This document shows, piece by piece, positions 13,025-20,160 of a DNA stretch of 24,053 bases. This stretch comes from a virus. Numbering within the stretch: position 1 is the first letter of the stretch; each line of letters begins with the position of its first letter. The stretch is taken from positions 1-24,053 of IMG/VR virus record IMGVR_UViG_3300032605_001130. One strand, 5' to 3'. The translations under genes were made by a program, and so were the position numbers. The notes under the pieces are model-generated. The model had not been told where the DNA came from and ran no database searches. It saw only the letters and a program-made list of their open reading frames with translations.

Positions 13025-13299
13025 GAGCAGCACCAGTAGAGCGACAACAAGTAGAACGACAGTTACTCGACCAAGGGTGGCATGCGGTTCGCATACCCAA
13101 AGTGGAAGGTGATAACACGTGGAGCATTTACAATATGACGAAGTGGTGCGAGCATACTCTTGGGCTAGGTAGACAAGAACCAGGCATGATTGGTCTCGGT
13201 TTGGGGGATGTTTGGTACGTGTTTAATTGGTTTGGCTATTATAATTTTTACTTTGAGCACAGTAAAGATGCTACCGCATTTGCCCTAAGGTGGGCATGA
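13021..13299 (+). CDS. Small-gene array member 3 (92 aa)
   Basis: This Trp- and Gly-rich protein (NTWSIYNMTKWCEHTLGLG, GDVWYVFNWFGYYNFYF) ends in FEHSKDATAFALRWA, a clear copy of the shared motif. The last codons (CTAAGGTGGGCATGA) supply an AAGGTGG ribosome site for the next gene and overlap its ATG. No function is known. Confidence 0.78.
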   Translation: MRAAPVERQQVERQLLDQGWHAVRIPKVEGDNTWSIYNMTKWCEHTLGLGRQEPGMIGLGLGDVWYVFNWFGYYNFYFEHSKDATAFALRWA

Positions 13300-13511
13300 G
13301 AGTTCCAATACACAAAATACTATCAGCGTTTCATAATGCCAACCAAGCGGTAATTGCTAACGGTGGTTTTGGATTAGAACGACACCGACATAAAGATGCC
13401 TTTGAGCAACTACACAATGTTAAGATTATTCAAAGCAACTGGGGTAATTGGGATGAATTAGTTTTTCCTAGTGATGCAGCATATACAGCGTTTTTGTTGA
13501 GGTGGGCATAA
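13296..13511 (+). CDS. Small-gene array member 4 (71 aa)
   Basis: The ATG at 13296 is chosen over a GTG six bases upstream because it sits in an ATGA overlap after AAGGTGG. The body is a short, His- and Asn-rich helical protein with a Trp pair (SNWGNWDELVF). It ends in FPSDAAYTAFLLRWA, nearly the same as member 7. The stop and next start overlap as TAATG after GAGGTGG. Confidence 0.78.
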   Translation: MRVPIHKILSAFHNANQAVIANGGFGLERHRHKDAFEQLHNVKIIQSNWGNWDELVFPSDAAYTAFLLRWA

Positions 13512-13744
13512 TGGCATACTACTATAACGGAACAAGTCATTATATTAAAGTCACAGCCCGTGGTGACTACGATAAGTATCTAACGGCGGTTGCGTTTAGG
13601 GACGAAGTTGATGCTTGGTTAGAGGATAATGCTATTGATACACTCTACGAAGATATGGAATATATCGTCAATGGTAAGTATGAATACCATTTCCTCTGTT
13701 TAAAAGAAGAACATGCTACTATGGCAAAGTTGAGGTGGTCATGA
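13511..13744 (+). CDS. Small-gene array member 5 (77 aa)
   Basis: The ATG at 13511 follows GAGGTGGGCATA; the in-frame GTG at 13502 is less likely. The body is Tyr- and Asp-rich (MAYYYNGTSHYIKVTARGDY) with an acidic helix. It ends in FLCLKEEHATMAKLRWS, a looser form of the motif that keeps LRW. It overlaps the next gene by ATGA. Confidence 0.76.
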   Translation: MAYYYNGTSHYIKVTARGDYDKYLTAVAFRDEVDAWLEDNAIDTLYEDMEYIVNGKYEYHFLCLKEEHATMAKLRWS

Positions 13745-13977
13745 GCATATTAGATGGTGCCAACGGACGTAAGTTCATAGTAAGCGGTCCGTTTGATCAA
13801 GAAATGCCTTACCATTATATTGTCATTGCTGATATTAGCTATTGGATGAAAAACGAAAAAGCTATATATGCGTGGATGGATATCAATCTACCTAGGGGTC
13901 GTATGCATCAAGAAGGCATGACCGTAGTATTAGAACGTGAAGAAGATGTTACTGCATTTATTATGAGGTGGGCATGA
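13741..13977 (+). CDS. Small-gene array member 6 (78 aa)
   Basis: The ATG at 13741 follows GAGGTGGTC, with the previous stop overlapping as ATGA. A beta-alpha-like body (KFIVSGPFDQEM, YHYIVIADISYWM, AIYAWMDINLP) precedes VVLEREEDVTAFIMRWA, a clear motif copy. The final codons give GAGGTGGGC and the next ATG. No function is known. Confidence 0.77.
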   Translation: MSILDGANGRKFIVSGPFDQEMPYHYIVIADISYWMKNEKAIYAWMDINLPRGRMHQEGMTVVLEREEDVTAFIMRWA

Positions 13978-14198
13978 CAGATCATAGATGTGTACAATTT
14001 GTTCCTTTTAGAATAATACATCGTGCGGCTGTGAGTATGGATGCAGAAAAGCGTAAACTTACAGTATGGCAATGGCAAGATGAATTTGAACTAGAGTATA
14101 ATGTTAAATTTAGCCAACTTAAAGCTGATGTAGAGAGTTATTGTGTAATATTCCCTAGTGACCAAGATTACACTATGTTTATGTTGAGGTGGGCGTGA
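13974..14198 (+). CDS. Small-gene array member 7 (74 aa)
   Basis: The ATG at 13974 lies in the ATGA overlap after GAGGTGGGC. A basic N-terminal half (CVQFVPFRIIHRAAV) and a Trp-Gln-rich stretch (LTVWQWQDEFELEY) precede VIFPSDQDYTMFMLRWA. The FPSD-x-x-YT-x-F-x-LRWA ending is shared almost exactly with member 4, suggesting recent duplication or exchange of the 3' end. Confidence 0.78.
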   Translation: MTDHRCVQFVPFRIIHRAAVSMDAEKRKLTVWQWQDEFELEYNVKFSQLKADVESYCVIFPSDQDYTMFMLRWA

Positions 14199-14512
14199 GT
14201 AAAATACCTAAAAACGTTGCCTTAGATCGACTACACGAAGAAGACATATGGTCAAATGAATGGGAAGACTATGTTTTTTCTATGCATCAAAATGATTGGA
14301 CTGATTGGGACACTCAGCCGTGGAATTGGTATATGGAACGTGACATGCGCACCAGAGAAGGGTGGCATCATGTTACTATCAATCCTATGCACAAAGATGT
14401 CACAGTTATCTATTATCTCAAGTCACAAAACGCTAAGTTTAAATGTAGTCGTAATGAGTTTTTAATTGAAGATCATCAACACGCAATGATGGTAACATTA
14501 AAGTATGCGTAG
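14195..14512 (+). CDS. Small-gene array member 8 (105 aa, GTG start)
   Basis: The GTG at 14195 follows GAGGTGGGC and overlaps the previous stop as GTGA. This is a very Trp-rich protein (WSNEWEDYVF, then WTDWDTQPWNWYMERDM) with several His. It ends in FLIEDHQHAMMVTLKYA, a divergent copy that keeps L-K-Y-A. It overlaps the next gene by eight bases. The Trp density suggests a binding protein, but nothing more can be said. Confidence 0.75.
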   Translation: MSKIPKNVALDRLHEEDIWSNEWEDYVFSMHQNDWTDWDTQPWNWYMERDMRTREGWHHVTINPMHKDVTVIYYLKSQNAKFKCSRNEFLIEDHQHAMMVTLKYA

Positions 14513-14843
14513 AGTCATAGCCAAGGGAAGGCACGTGGGTAAATCAACATTAAGTTTAGCAGATCAGATACTACAACACCAATCACAGTTGATGCAACGT
14601 AGTATTGACCGTATGGTCATGGAGGAGATTTGGTCTTTATACAAATATCGTATACACAAATCCTGGACTGATCGTAGAGGTCGCAAGATGCATCGTATAG
14701 CTGCCGATAATGAAGTACGTGGATGGTTAGACACAGAACACAGTCAATACGGTGTTGCTGATCCAGACTGGTGGAAGTTTGAGAAACAAATCAACATCAC
14801 TGACAAATTGTTCACCCTATTAGTCCTAAGGTTTGCAGAATGA
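14505..14843 (+). CDS. Small-gene array member 9 (112 aa)
   Basis: This basic, helical protein (RRVIAKGRHVGKSTLSLADQ, then a Gln/Met-rich helix and KSWTDRRGRKMHRIAAD) could contact nucleic acid. The GKST string lacks the rest of a Walker A motif, so it is not called an ATPase. It ends in INITDKLFTLLVLRFAE, with L-R-F-A in place of L-R-W-A. It overlaps member 10 by ATGA after AAGG. Confidence 0.75.
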   Translation: MRRVIAKGRHVGKSTLSLADQILQHQSQLMQRSIDRMVMEEIWSLYKYRIHKSWTDRRGRKMHRIAADNEVRGWLDTEHSQYGVADPDWWKFEKQINITDKLFTLLVLRFAE

Positions 14844-15037
14844 AATTTAAAAAAATTTCCCAGAGCCCTAGAGCTTGTATATATGCTCTAGCAGAAGATG
14901 TTGATTCAGTTGAATATAAAAAGTTAATCGACTGGCTTAATACTCACTGTCCTGGTGCATACGAAATTAATAACATGCACATAATTATCAATCGCCAAGC
15001 TGAATTGTTTTTTGACTTGACTTTTGAGTTAATTTAA
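14840..15037 (+). CDS. Small-gene array member 10 (65 aa)
   Basis: This short alpha/beta-like protein (ACIYALAEDVDSVEYKKLIDWL, then a strand NNMHIIIN) ends in RQAELFFDLTFELI, which keeps the spacing of the motif but has lost the basic/aromatic end. Its 3' end contains the -35 box of the methyltransferase promoter. No function is known. Confidence 0.7.
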   Translation: MKFKKISQSPRACIYALAEDVDSVEYKKLIDWLNTHCPGAYEINNMHIIINRQAELFFDLTFELI

Positions 15038-15045
15038 AGTATAAT
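15017..15045 (+). promoter_or_regulatory. Early promoter of the methyltransferase gene
   Basis: TTGACT (15017-15022), 17 bases, perfect TATAAT (15040-15045), sharing TTGACTTTT with the promoters at 12484 and 11209. The ATG is at 15068, preceded by a modest AGGAA. It lies inside the array, so the methyltransferase can be read separately. Confidence 0.85.
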
Positions 15046-15067
15046 AGCCATAGGAATACAATTAGTA

Positions 15068-16210
15068 ATGATAGGTATAGCAGATTTACACAAAACTTGG
15101 GGTACAGACAATTATCATACCCATGCACTACTACAGGGCACGGATATGTTTACCTGCTACGAAGGTGTAGCAGACCAATTAGCAGACTATACTAAAGAGC
15201 GGTACGATCAAGCACCAGAACAGGTTATCGAAGAGGTGTTTAATATCTACCGTTCAATTAATATTGTACCAATTAACTATTATACCGAACAGGGATTATA
15301 CTCTGCTATTCGTAATCTAAGTTTAAGTAATTACAATGAAGTTAAGAATGGTGTAATAGGACTTGGCAACAATCAAGGGCAAAGCATTAACCGTTTTTGT
15401 TTTCCAAATATGATGACTGCCGAACCTAAGGGTCGTGGCAGCAATAGTTTAAAGGATCGTTTCAATGATGATACTAAGTTGCGTCGCGCCATACGCATTT
15501 GCTTTGAGTTTAGGACTGGCGATAATCTTGTTAGCCCTACAGCACTCAGACGAGCGTTGGAATTGGTTACCGGAGAAAATATCCAGAATTTTAAACCACA
15601 GAATGCTTGTGCTATTGCTGAGTACCTATGTCCTGTTCTATGGGGTAATGTTTATGATTACAGTGCTGGCTACGGCGGAAGGCTCTTAGGCATCAGTTGC
15701 AGTACAATGAGCTATAACTACACCGCAGTGGACCCTAACACAGAAACCATAGAATATCTACACTACTTAAATGATTGTATATACGATAGTCTCGGTCGTC
15801 GAGGTACATTACATAAGAATGTCAGTGAAGTATTTGTTCCCGAGGACGTGGATCTAGCATTTAGTAGTCCACCGTACTTTAACTTAGAAAAATACAGTGA
15901 TGAACCTACACAGTGTATGAATCAATTTACTACACTTGATGAATGGTTCGAAGGATATGTTGTGCCTACTATGGCAAATATTCACAAGGGTTTAAATGCA
16001 GATGGTGTGTTTGCCACTAATATTGCTGACTATAAAGTAGGCAAAGATCGAGAATTTCTAGTAGTTGACCGTTGGATCGAAACTGCTGCAAAACTAGGAT
16101 TTAAACACAAGCAGACTATCAAGATGATGCTAAACACTCGCCCAGGTGTAGGCAATGATAAAGTTGCTGGGCGTGAAAAATGGGAGGGTGTATATGTCTT
16201 CACAAAATGA
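15068..16210 (+). CDS. DNA methyltransferase (amino-type, SPPY motif)
   Basis: The 380 aa protein has a SAM-binding motif I, YDYSAGYGGRLLG, at about residues 196-208. This is the form seen in a group of phage methyltransferases with D-x-x-AGxGGRLLG. It also has a catalytic SSPPYF at 266-271, the class IV motif of N6-adenine or N4-cytosine enzymes. A VDPNTET acidic motif at about 221 would bind the SAM ribose. The N-terminal 190 residues are family-specific and may choose the DNA site. No restriction endonuclease is adjacent, so it is a solitary enzyme, probably protecting phage DNA from host restriction or marking it. It has its own promoter and overlaps the next gene by 17 bases. Confidence 0.85.
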   Translation: MIGIADLHKTWGTDNYHTHALLQGTDMFTCYEGVADQLADYTKERYDQAPEQVIEEVFNIYRSINIVPINYYTEQGLYSAIRNLSLSNYNEVKNGVIGLGNNQGQSINRFCFPNMMTAEPKGRGSNSLKDRFNDDTKLRRAIRICFEFRTGDNLVSPTALRRALELVTGENIQNFKPQNACAIAEYLCPVLWGNVYDYSAGYGGRLLGISCSTMSYNYTAVDPNTETIEYLHYLNDCIYDSLGRRGTLHKNVSEVFVPEDVDLAFSSPPYFNLEKYSDEPTQCMNQFTTLDEWFEGYVVPTMANIHKGLNADGVFATNIADYKVGKDREFLVVDRWIETAAKLGFKHKQTIKMMLNTRPGVGNDKVAGREKWEGVYVFTK

Positions 16211-16559
16211 TTTAACTAATCGTCTTAAGAACATCAGTGCCGCAGTTGATGCCGCCAATGACTTATCAGCTACACAAAAAGACGAGTTCTACAAGGATCT
16301 GCCTAGACGCATAGATACCATCCTAGGCGAAGATCAACACCTACACAGTTTAAAACAGTTAGCCGATGCTCGCACAGCATGGATGAAAGAATTCATCGAT
16401 CCCGCCGCAGACTTCGACTTAAACACTTGGTCATTTGCCAATTGGCTGCGAGATCGTTGGGGTGTTGAACTAATCTACGACAACGAAACGCTTGGACTGT
16501 CAGGATACGCTGTTGTAGATCCGCAAAAACATTTATTGTTTACCATGGTGTTTCCGTGA
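16194..16559 (+). CDS. Small-gene array member 11 (121 aa), coupled to the methyltransferase
   Basis: The ATG at 16194 is preferred over an upstream in-frame start because GGGAGGG precedes it by five bases. The protein has an N-terminal helical part (NRLKNISAAVDAANDLSATQ) and a Trp-rich C-terminal part (TWSFANWLRDRWGVELIYD), ending YAVVDPQKHLLFTMVFP. This is a strand-turn-hydrophobic ending like the array motif but without LRW. Its GTGA junction with the next gene continues the array's style. It may work with the methyltransferase, but that is only position. Confidence 0.7.
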   Translation: MSSQNDLTNRLKNISAAVDAANDLSATQKDEFYKDLPRRIDTILGEDQHLHSLKQLADARTAWMKEFIDPAADFDLNTWSFANWLRDRWGVELIYDNETLGLSGYAVVDPQKHLLFTMVFP

Positions 16560-16777
16560 AAAGAAAGCTAATCAACGGTGAACTACTAGACAGCATCGAA
16601 AGCCATTTCCAACGAGATAATGGGTATTTTGTTGCTGACGAACTACCAGGTTGGCTAATGGCCATGGACCTTAGTGTTGTTGTGTGTAGATGGCACATGG
16701 ATGAGTTTTATCTATATCTAGGTGTGGTGTTTGCTAAAGAAGAAGATTATACTATTTTTTGTTTGAGGTGGTTGTAA
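16556..16777 (+). CDS. Small-gene array member 12 (73 aa, GTG start)
   Basis: It starts at GTG in a GTGA overlap. The body has an amphipathic helix (LLDSIESHFQRDNGYFV) and a strand-rich centre with Trp and Cys (LSVVVCRWHMDEFYLYLG). It ends VVFAKEEDYTIFCLRWL, a clear motif copy that matches members 4 and 7 in DYT-x-F-x-LRW. The end codons supply GAGGTGG for the next gene, with TAATG overlap. Confidence 0.77.
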   Translation: MKRKLINGELLDSIESHFQRDNGYFVADELPGWLMAMDLSVVVCRWHMDEFYLYLGVVFAKEEDYTIFCLRWL

Positions 16778-17040
16778 TGACTAAAACACTTACATTATCA
16801 ATGGATTCCTGGCACAAGTTGCAGGAAAAGATTATAGAAGATCATGGACGTACTACTTTGTTGATCAGTTGGCGATTAAAGGCTAATCTAGGTTTTAGTG
16901 TGCGAGAACATACTTGGCATGGTGACAGTGACAGTAACGGATTTATGGATAGGTTCACCGACATTCGCCTAGATTTTTATGATGAGCAACTACAGACTTT
17001 GTTCTTGTTAAAATATAGTGAATTTTTAACTAAATTTTAG
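16777..17040 (+). CDS. Small-gene array member 13, last gene (87 aa)
   Basis: The ATG at 16777 follows GAGGTGGTTGTA; an upstream in-frame TTG lacks support. The body contains SWHKLQEKIIEDHGRTT and a Trp/His segment (REHTWHGDSDSNGF). Near the end RLDFYDEQLQTLFLLKYS matches the array motif (F-x4-x-T-x-F-x-L-K-Y), with an extra EFLTKF tail that runs 15 bases into the convergent gene. No function is known. Confidence 0.73.
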   Translation: MTKTLTLSMDSWHKLQEKIIEDHGRTTLLISWRLKANLGFSVREHTWHGDSDSNGFMDRFTDIRLDFYDEQLQTLFLLKYSEFLTKF

Positions 17041-18474
17041 AGGATTAATGCCCTGCGCTTGCATTAGTGAAATATTCTTACCTTCTGCCAGACTATTTTT
17101 AATACTATCACCGTATATACTATTTGGTACAGCCATACTATTAAGTACATCACTTACTCCAGATCCAGTAGAATCTACACCAAATTTATGTAAATTAGTA
17201 GCAAAACTCATATTAGTACTTAGGGTAGATGTCGGTACAGAAGTTAAGTCAATACCAGCTGTGTCCATAAGACCTGATGTTTTAGATATCGAATCACTTA
17301 ATGCACTAACTTGTCCAGCAGTTAAACTGCTAGGAGATGTTATATTAGATAATTCAGGTCCACCGCTGACTACATGTGTAAAGTCTTGCATACTAGGCAA
17401 TCCGTTTGAACCTAATAGTGGACTGACACCAACTCCTACTCCGGTCATTGATTGAATACTCGGTGTTAAGCTGGTCATGTGTGCAGATAAATCAGATGCA
17501 CTGGTATCTAGGGTCGGAATACTAGGAACCTGTATGTTATTCATCATACTTGCTGCGTCAGTCGGACTGGTAAATTTTGCTCCCATGTCGCTGAACTTAT
17601 CAGACATACCACTTAATCCGCCAGTTAAGCCACTTACAGAATTTGGATTTGCTAATTTATTAATATCAGTTAAATCATTTAAATTAGTAATGTTACCCGG
17701 AGGACTAATACCCAATTGATTAGTCACTGTAGAAATAACAGTTGGATCATTGATAGATGATAATGTTTGTGTAATAGTATCGCTGTAAGACGGATCACTC
17801 AGATTATTTAAATCAACATTATTTTGTGTTAATGCTGCATTAACTCCAGTTGCATTACCTAATTTTACACTAGATAATTTATTAACTAATCCTGCACCAG
17901 TACCAAAATTGCTCATGTCAGTTAAATCAAACACAGGACCAGCTGCCGAAAAAGCATTACCAGCAGCAGACAAATTACCTAAACTTCCAACTAATCCCTG
18001 ATTAGACATGCTACTCATATTAGTAATACCACTACCAAAGTCACTATAACTACTATTTGAAATAAAGCTGGTAGTTGTTTGTATACTTTGCGCATCACTA
18101 ATATGATTTTGTGCTTGATTTAAAATTTGCCCAAACCCGGCATGATTGTCGGTACTAGGATTTCCAGTAAATCCCATTTGTCCTTGTATAGTAGTTAGAC
18201 TAGATAATGCGTTTGCAGCACTACCAGTCGGACCCGATACTCCTGGAATATAACCTGCGCTATTTGAATTATAACCTGCATGAGTAGATAAAACACTCAT
18301 AGCATTAGTAACACTTGGAGCAATTTGTAATCCAAGATTTTTAGATATTCCCACCATAGCAGTAATAGTACTAGGGGTTATGCTGCCAGATGCAATGCCT
18401 AAACTAACTTTCTGGCCTTCGGCTACAACTGATCCTGCTTGTGATGTTACTAACGATATATCATGTTCTGACAT
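17026..18474 (-). CDS. Large low-complexity Ser/Thr/Asn/Gly-rich protein (482 aa)
   Basis: The protein has no Cys and almost no Trp, and is built of Ser, Thr, Asn, Gly, Leu and Met in loosely repeating turns (NLNDLTDINKL, GLTGGLSGMSDKFSDMG, ASDLSAHMTSLTPSIQSMTG). Such composition suggests an extended virion or surface protein. The only certain signals are an AAGG about 12 bases before the ATG and position after the LSm-like gene. Asn-x-Leu-type spacing recurs without a fixed period. It could be a tail, whisker or head-associated protein; no family is recognised. It converges on the array with a 15-base overlap and no visible terminator. Confidence 0.72.
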   Translation of the reverse strand: MSEHDISLVTSQAGSVVAEGQKVSLGIASGSITPSTITAMVGISKNLGLQIAPSVTNAMSVLSTHAGYNSNSAGYIPGVSGPTGSAANALSSLTTIQGQMGFTGNPSTDNHAGFGQILNQAQNHISDAQSIQTTTSFISNSSYSDFGSGITNMSSMSNQGLVGSLGNLSAAGNAFSAAGPVFDLTDMSNFGTGAGLVNKLSSVKLGNATGVNAALTQNNVDLNNLSDPSYSDTITQTLSSINDPTVISTVTNQLGISPPGNITNLNDLTDINKLANPNSVSGLTGGLSGMSDKFSDMGAKFTSPTDAASMMNNIQVPSIPTLDTSASDLSAHMTSLTPSIQSMTGVGVGVSPLLGSNGLPSMQDFTHVVSGGPELSNITSPSSLTAGQVSALSDSISKTSGLMDTAGIDLTSVPTSTLSTNMSFATNLHKFGVDSTGSGVSDVLNSMAVPNSIYGDSIKNSLAEGKNISLMQAQGINPLKFS

Positions 18475-18488
18475 GCTACTAAATTACC

Positions 18489-18800
18489 TTAAGTTATAAT
18501 ACCGCCAGCCGATGCTGGTTTAATACCTGTAGTTGTTTCAATGTAATGATTTTTAACATCTTCAACTGTTGGGGCATGCATCATCACATGTTGACGATCT
18601 AAAACTATACTCTTATTTAAGTCACTTGTTAGCATAGTTTGTATCAAACCTAATCCATCACGACTCGGAATAGCCGTGCATGGTTTACTTACTGTAAACC
18701 CAGTTTCATCTTCGGCTACTACTTTAGCAATGATTTCATCACCATTAACTATTTTAAATGTTACAATAGTATCTTTACTATATCCGTTCTCTTTAAGCAT
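18489..18800 (-). CDS. LSm-like small phage protein (103 aa)
   Basis: The N-terminal half, VTFKIVNGDEIIAKVVAEDE then FTVSKPCTAIPSRDGLG, follows the Sm/LSm strand pattern (V-x-F-K-x-x-x-G-x-E-I-x-A-x-V). It resembles a protein common in T4-like marine phages. A central LIQTMLTSDLNKSIVLDRQHVMM segment would be later strands. Sm-like proteins form rings that bind RNA, but RNA binding here is only suggested by the fold guess. The ATG overlaps the glutaredoxin stop by eight bases, so it belongs to the nrd operon. Confidence 0.65.
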   Translation of the reverse strand: MLKENGYSKDTIVTFKIVNGDEIIAKVVAEDETGFTVSKPCTAIPSRDGLGLIQTMLTSDLNKSIVLDRQHVMMHAPTVEDVKNHYIETTTGIKPASAGGIIT

Positions 18801-19050
18801 TTGTCGCTCCTATGCGTTCTTGAATTTGATCAGCGTTTAACTTTGCTAATCCTTGATATCCACCTTCTACTAACAATTTACCATTGTTGTAGATCTGTGG
18901 GGCTGTGCGGTGACCTTCATTGATCAACCATTCACGTGCTTCTGGATTCTCATCGATTTTAATTTCTTCATACTCGAACCCATTAGTTTTTAGATAATGC
19001 TTGGCTTTGTCGCAAAACGGACAATTATTTTTTGAATATACTGTTAACAT
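18793..19050 (-). CDS. grx: Glutaredoxin
   Basis: At 85 aa it is the usual glutaredoxin size. CPFC at residues 10-13 is the dithiol active site after an LTVYSKNN strand. RTAPQIY supplies the cis-Pro loop, and GGYQGLAKL supplies the glutathione-binding GG motif. It would reduce the C-terminal cysteines of the neighbouring ribonucleotide reductase using glutathione. It lies just downstream of nrdB in the same operon, as in many phages. Confidence 0.95.
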   Translation of the reverse strand: MLTVYSKNNCPFCDKAKHYLKTNGFEYEEIKIDENPEAREWLINEGHRTAPQIYNNGKLLVEGGYQGLAKLNADQIQERIGATNA

Positions 19051-19059
19051 TTTTCTCTC

Positions 19060-20160
19060 TTATAAACTTGGTAGTGCATCATAATCAACACTGTCACCCA
19101 TTACACCAATGACATAGTTAGTTGACTCTGATTCTTGTAAGGCTGTTTGTTTCTTGCTGGTGTCGCTGTGCTTGTTAAACCAAGGAATAGGTGTTGTTTT
19201 TGGTGCAGGTTGATTGTAACGTATGCCAATTTGTTTTAGTGCATCTACGGCTGTATAATCAACAAAATCCTTCAAAATATTAGCGTTTAGACCAATAACT
19301 GGCCCCATTTTGAACAAATAATCAGCCCAATCTTTCTCTTCCTTGATAACACTCATATACATCTGATATACTTCATCTTCACATTCTGCTTTGATGTCAG
19401 CAAAACGTGGATCTTCTTTAACCACTTGATTGATCAAGAACGCTGTCCACTCTTTGTGTAGCAGTTCGTCTTGTAAGATCAAACTGATAATGTTACCATT
19501 ACCAATAAAGATCTTATTCTCAACCATGGCTAAACTTGTAGCAAATGATACCATAAAGCGGAATGCTTCTAGGCCATAGCTGGCATGTAGGGCTAACCAA
19601 ATAGCTTTGATATGATCACGTTCTGCTACAGTTTCGCCCATTTCTTTACGACAATTAATAGCATGTAAGGCATCATAATAGTTACCAATGGTACTGGCCA
19701 TGCCCACAATCTCAGCAGTGTCGTGAATAGTATTAAACACATCTTTAGGTACATTATAGATATTACGAATAATATGACTATAGCTCTTACTGTGAATGTT
19801 AGTTTCGAAGAAACTCCAATTGCTGATAAGTGCTTCTAGTTCCGGGATACTCACCACTGGGCCGAATACTTGATTAGGTGCGCGGCCTTGTAAACTATCT
19901 AGGGCTGTTTGACGTAATAGGTTGCTGGTAAAGATATGCTTAACTGCATCACTCGCATCTTTAAAATCATTAGCATCTTTAGTTAGACTAACTTCTTCTG
20001 GTTGCCAAAAGAACCCCCTGGCTGTGGTTTCAAAGTTAGCAACTTTGTTATACTTAACTTCTTCAAAGCGTTGGATAGTTACAGGACCTGCCGGATCAAG
20101 GAACATCTTACGTTGTAGATAGTTTGTTTTGGTTAATAAATTATATTGTTCTTTACTCAT
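19060..20160 (-). CDS. nrdB: Ribonucleotide reductase class Ia beta subunit (NrdB)
   Basis: This 366 aa protein matches NrdB throughout. Candidate iron ligands are D88 (ALDSLQGR), E119 and H123 (FETNIHS), E198 (GLEAFRF), and E232 and H235 (DELLH). The radical Tyr is Y127 (SKSYSHII). Compared with E. coli, one residue (Asn) is inserted between E119 and H123, giving ExxxH instead of ExxH. The C-terminus (VDYDALPSL) is the short tail that docks into NrdA. With NrdA and glutaredoxin it makes dNTPs for phage DNA. Its ATG overlaps the iscU stop (ATGA). Confidence 0.95.
   Translation of the reverse strand: MSKEQYNLLTKTNYLQRKMFLDPAGPVTIQRFEEVKYNKVANFETTARGFFWQPEEVSLTKDANDFKDASDAVKHIFTSNLLRQTALDSLQGRAPNQVFGPVVSIPELEALISNWSFFETNIHSKSYSHIIRNIYNVPKDVFNTIHDTAEIVGMASTIGNYYDALHAINCRKEMGETVAERDHIKAIWLALHASYGLEAFRFMVSFATSLAMVENKIFIGNGNIISLILQDELLHKEWTAFLINQVVKEDPRFADIKAECEDEVYQMYMSVIKEEKDWADYLFKMGPVIGLNANILKDFVDYTAVDALKQIGIRYNQPAPKTTPIPWFNKHSDTSKKQTALQESESTNYVIGVMGDSVDYDALPSL

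Noticed and set aside
13290-14194. Upstream GTG starts adding two or three residues (Met-Gly-Met and similar) to array members 4-8
   Set aside because: These GTG codons lie within the GAGGTGG ribosome site itself; the ATG or GTG in the stop overlap is correctly spaced from it.
14544-14555. GKST in array member 9 as an ATP-binding Walker A motif
   Set aside because: The preceding Gly-rich loop and a Walker B motif are missing, and the protein is only 112 aa.
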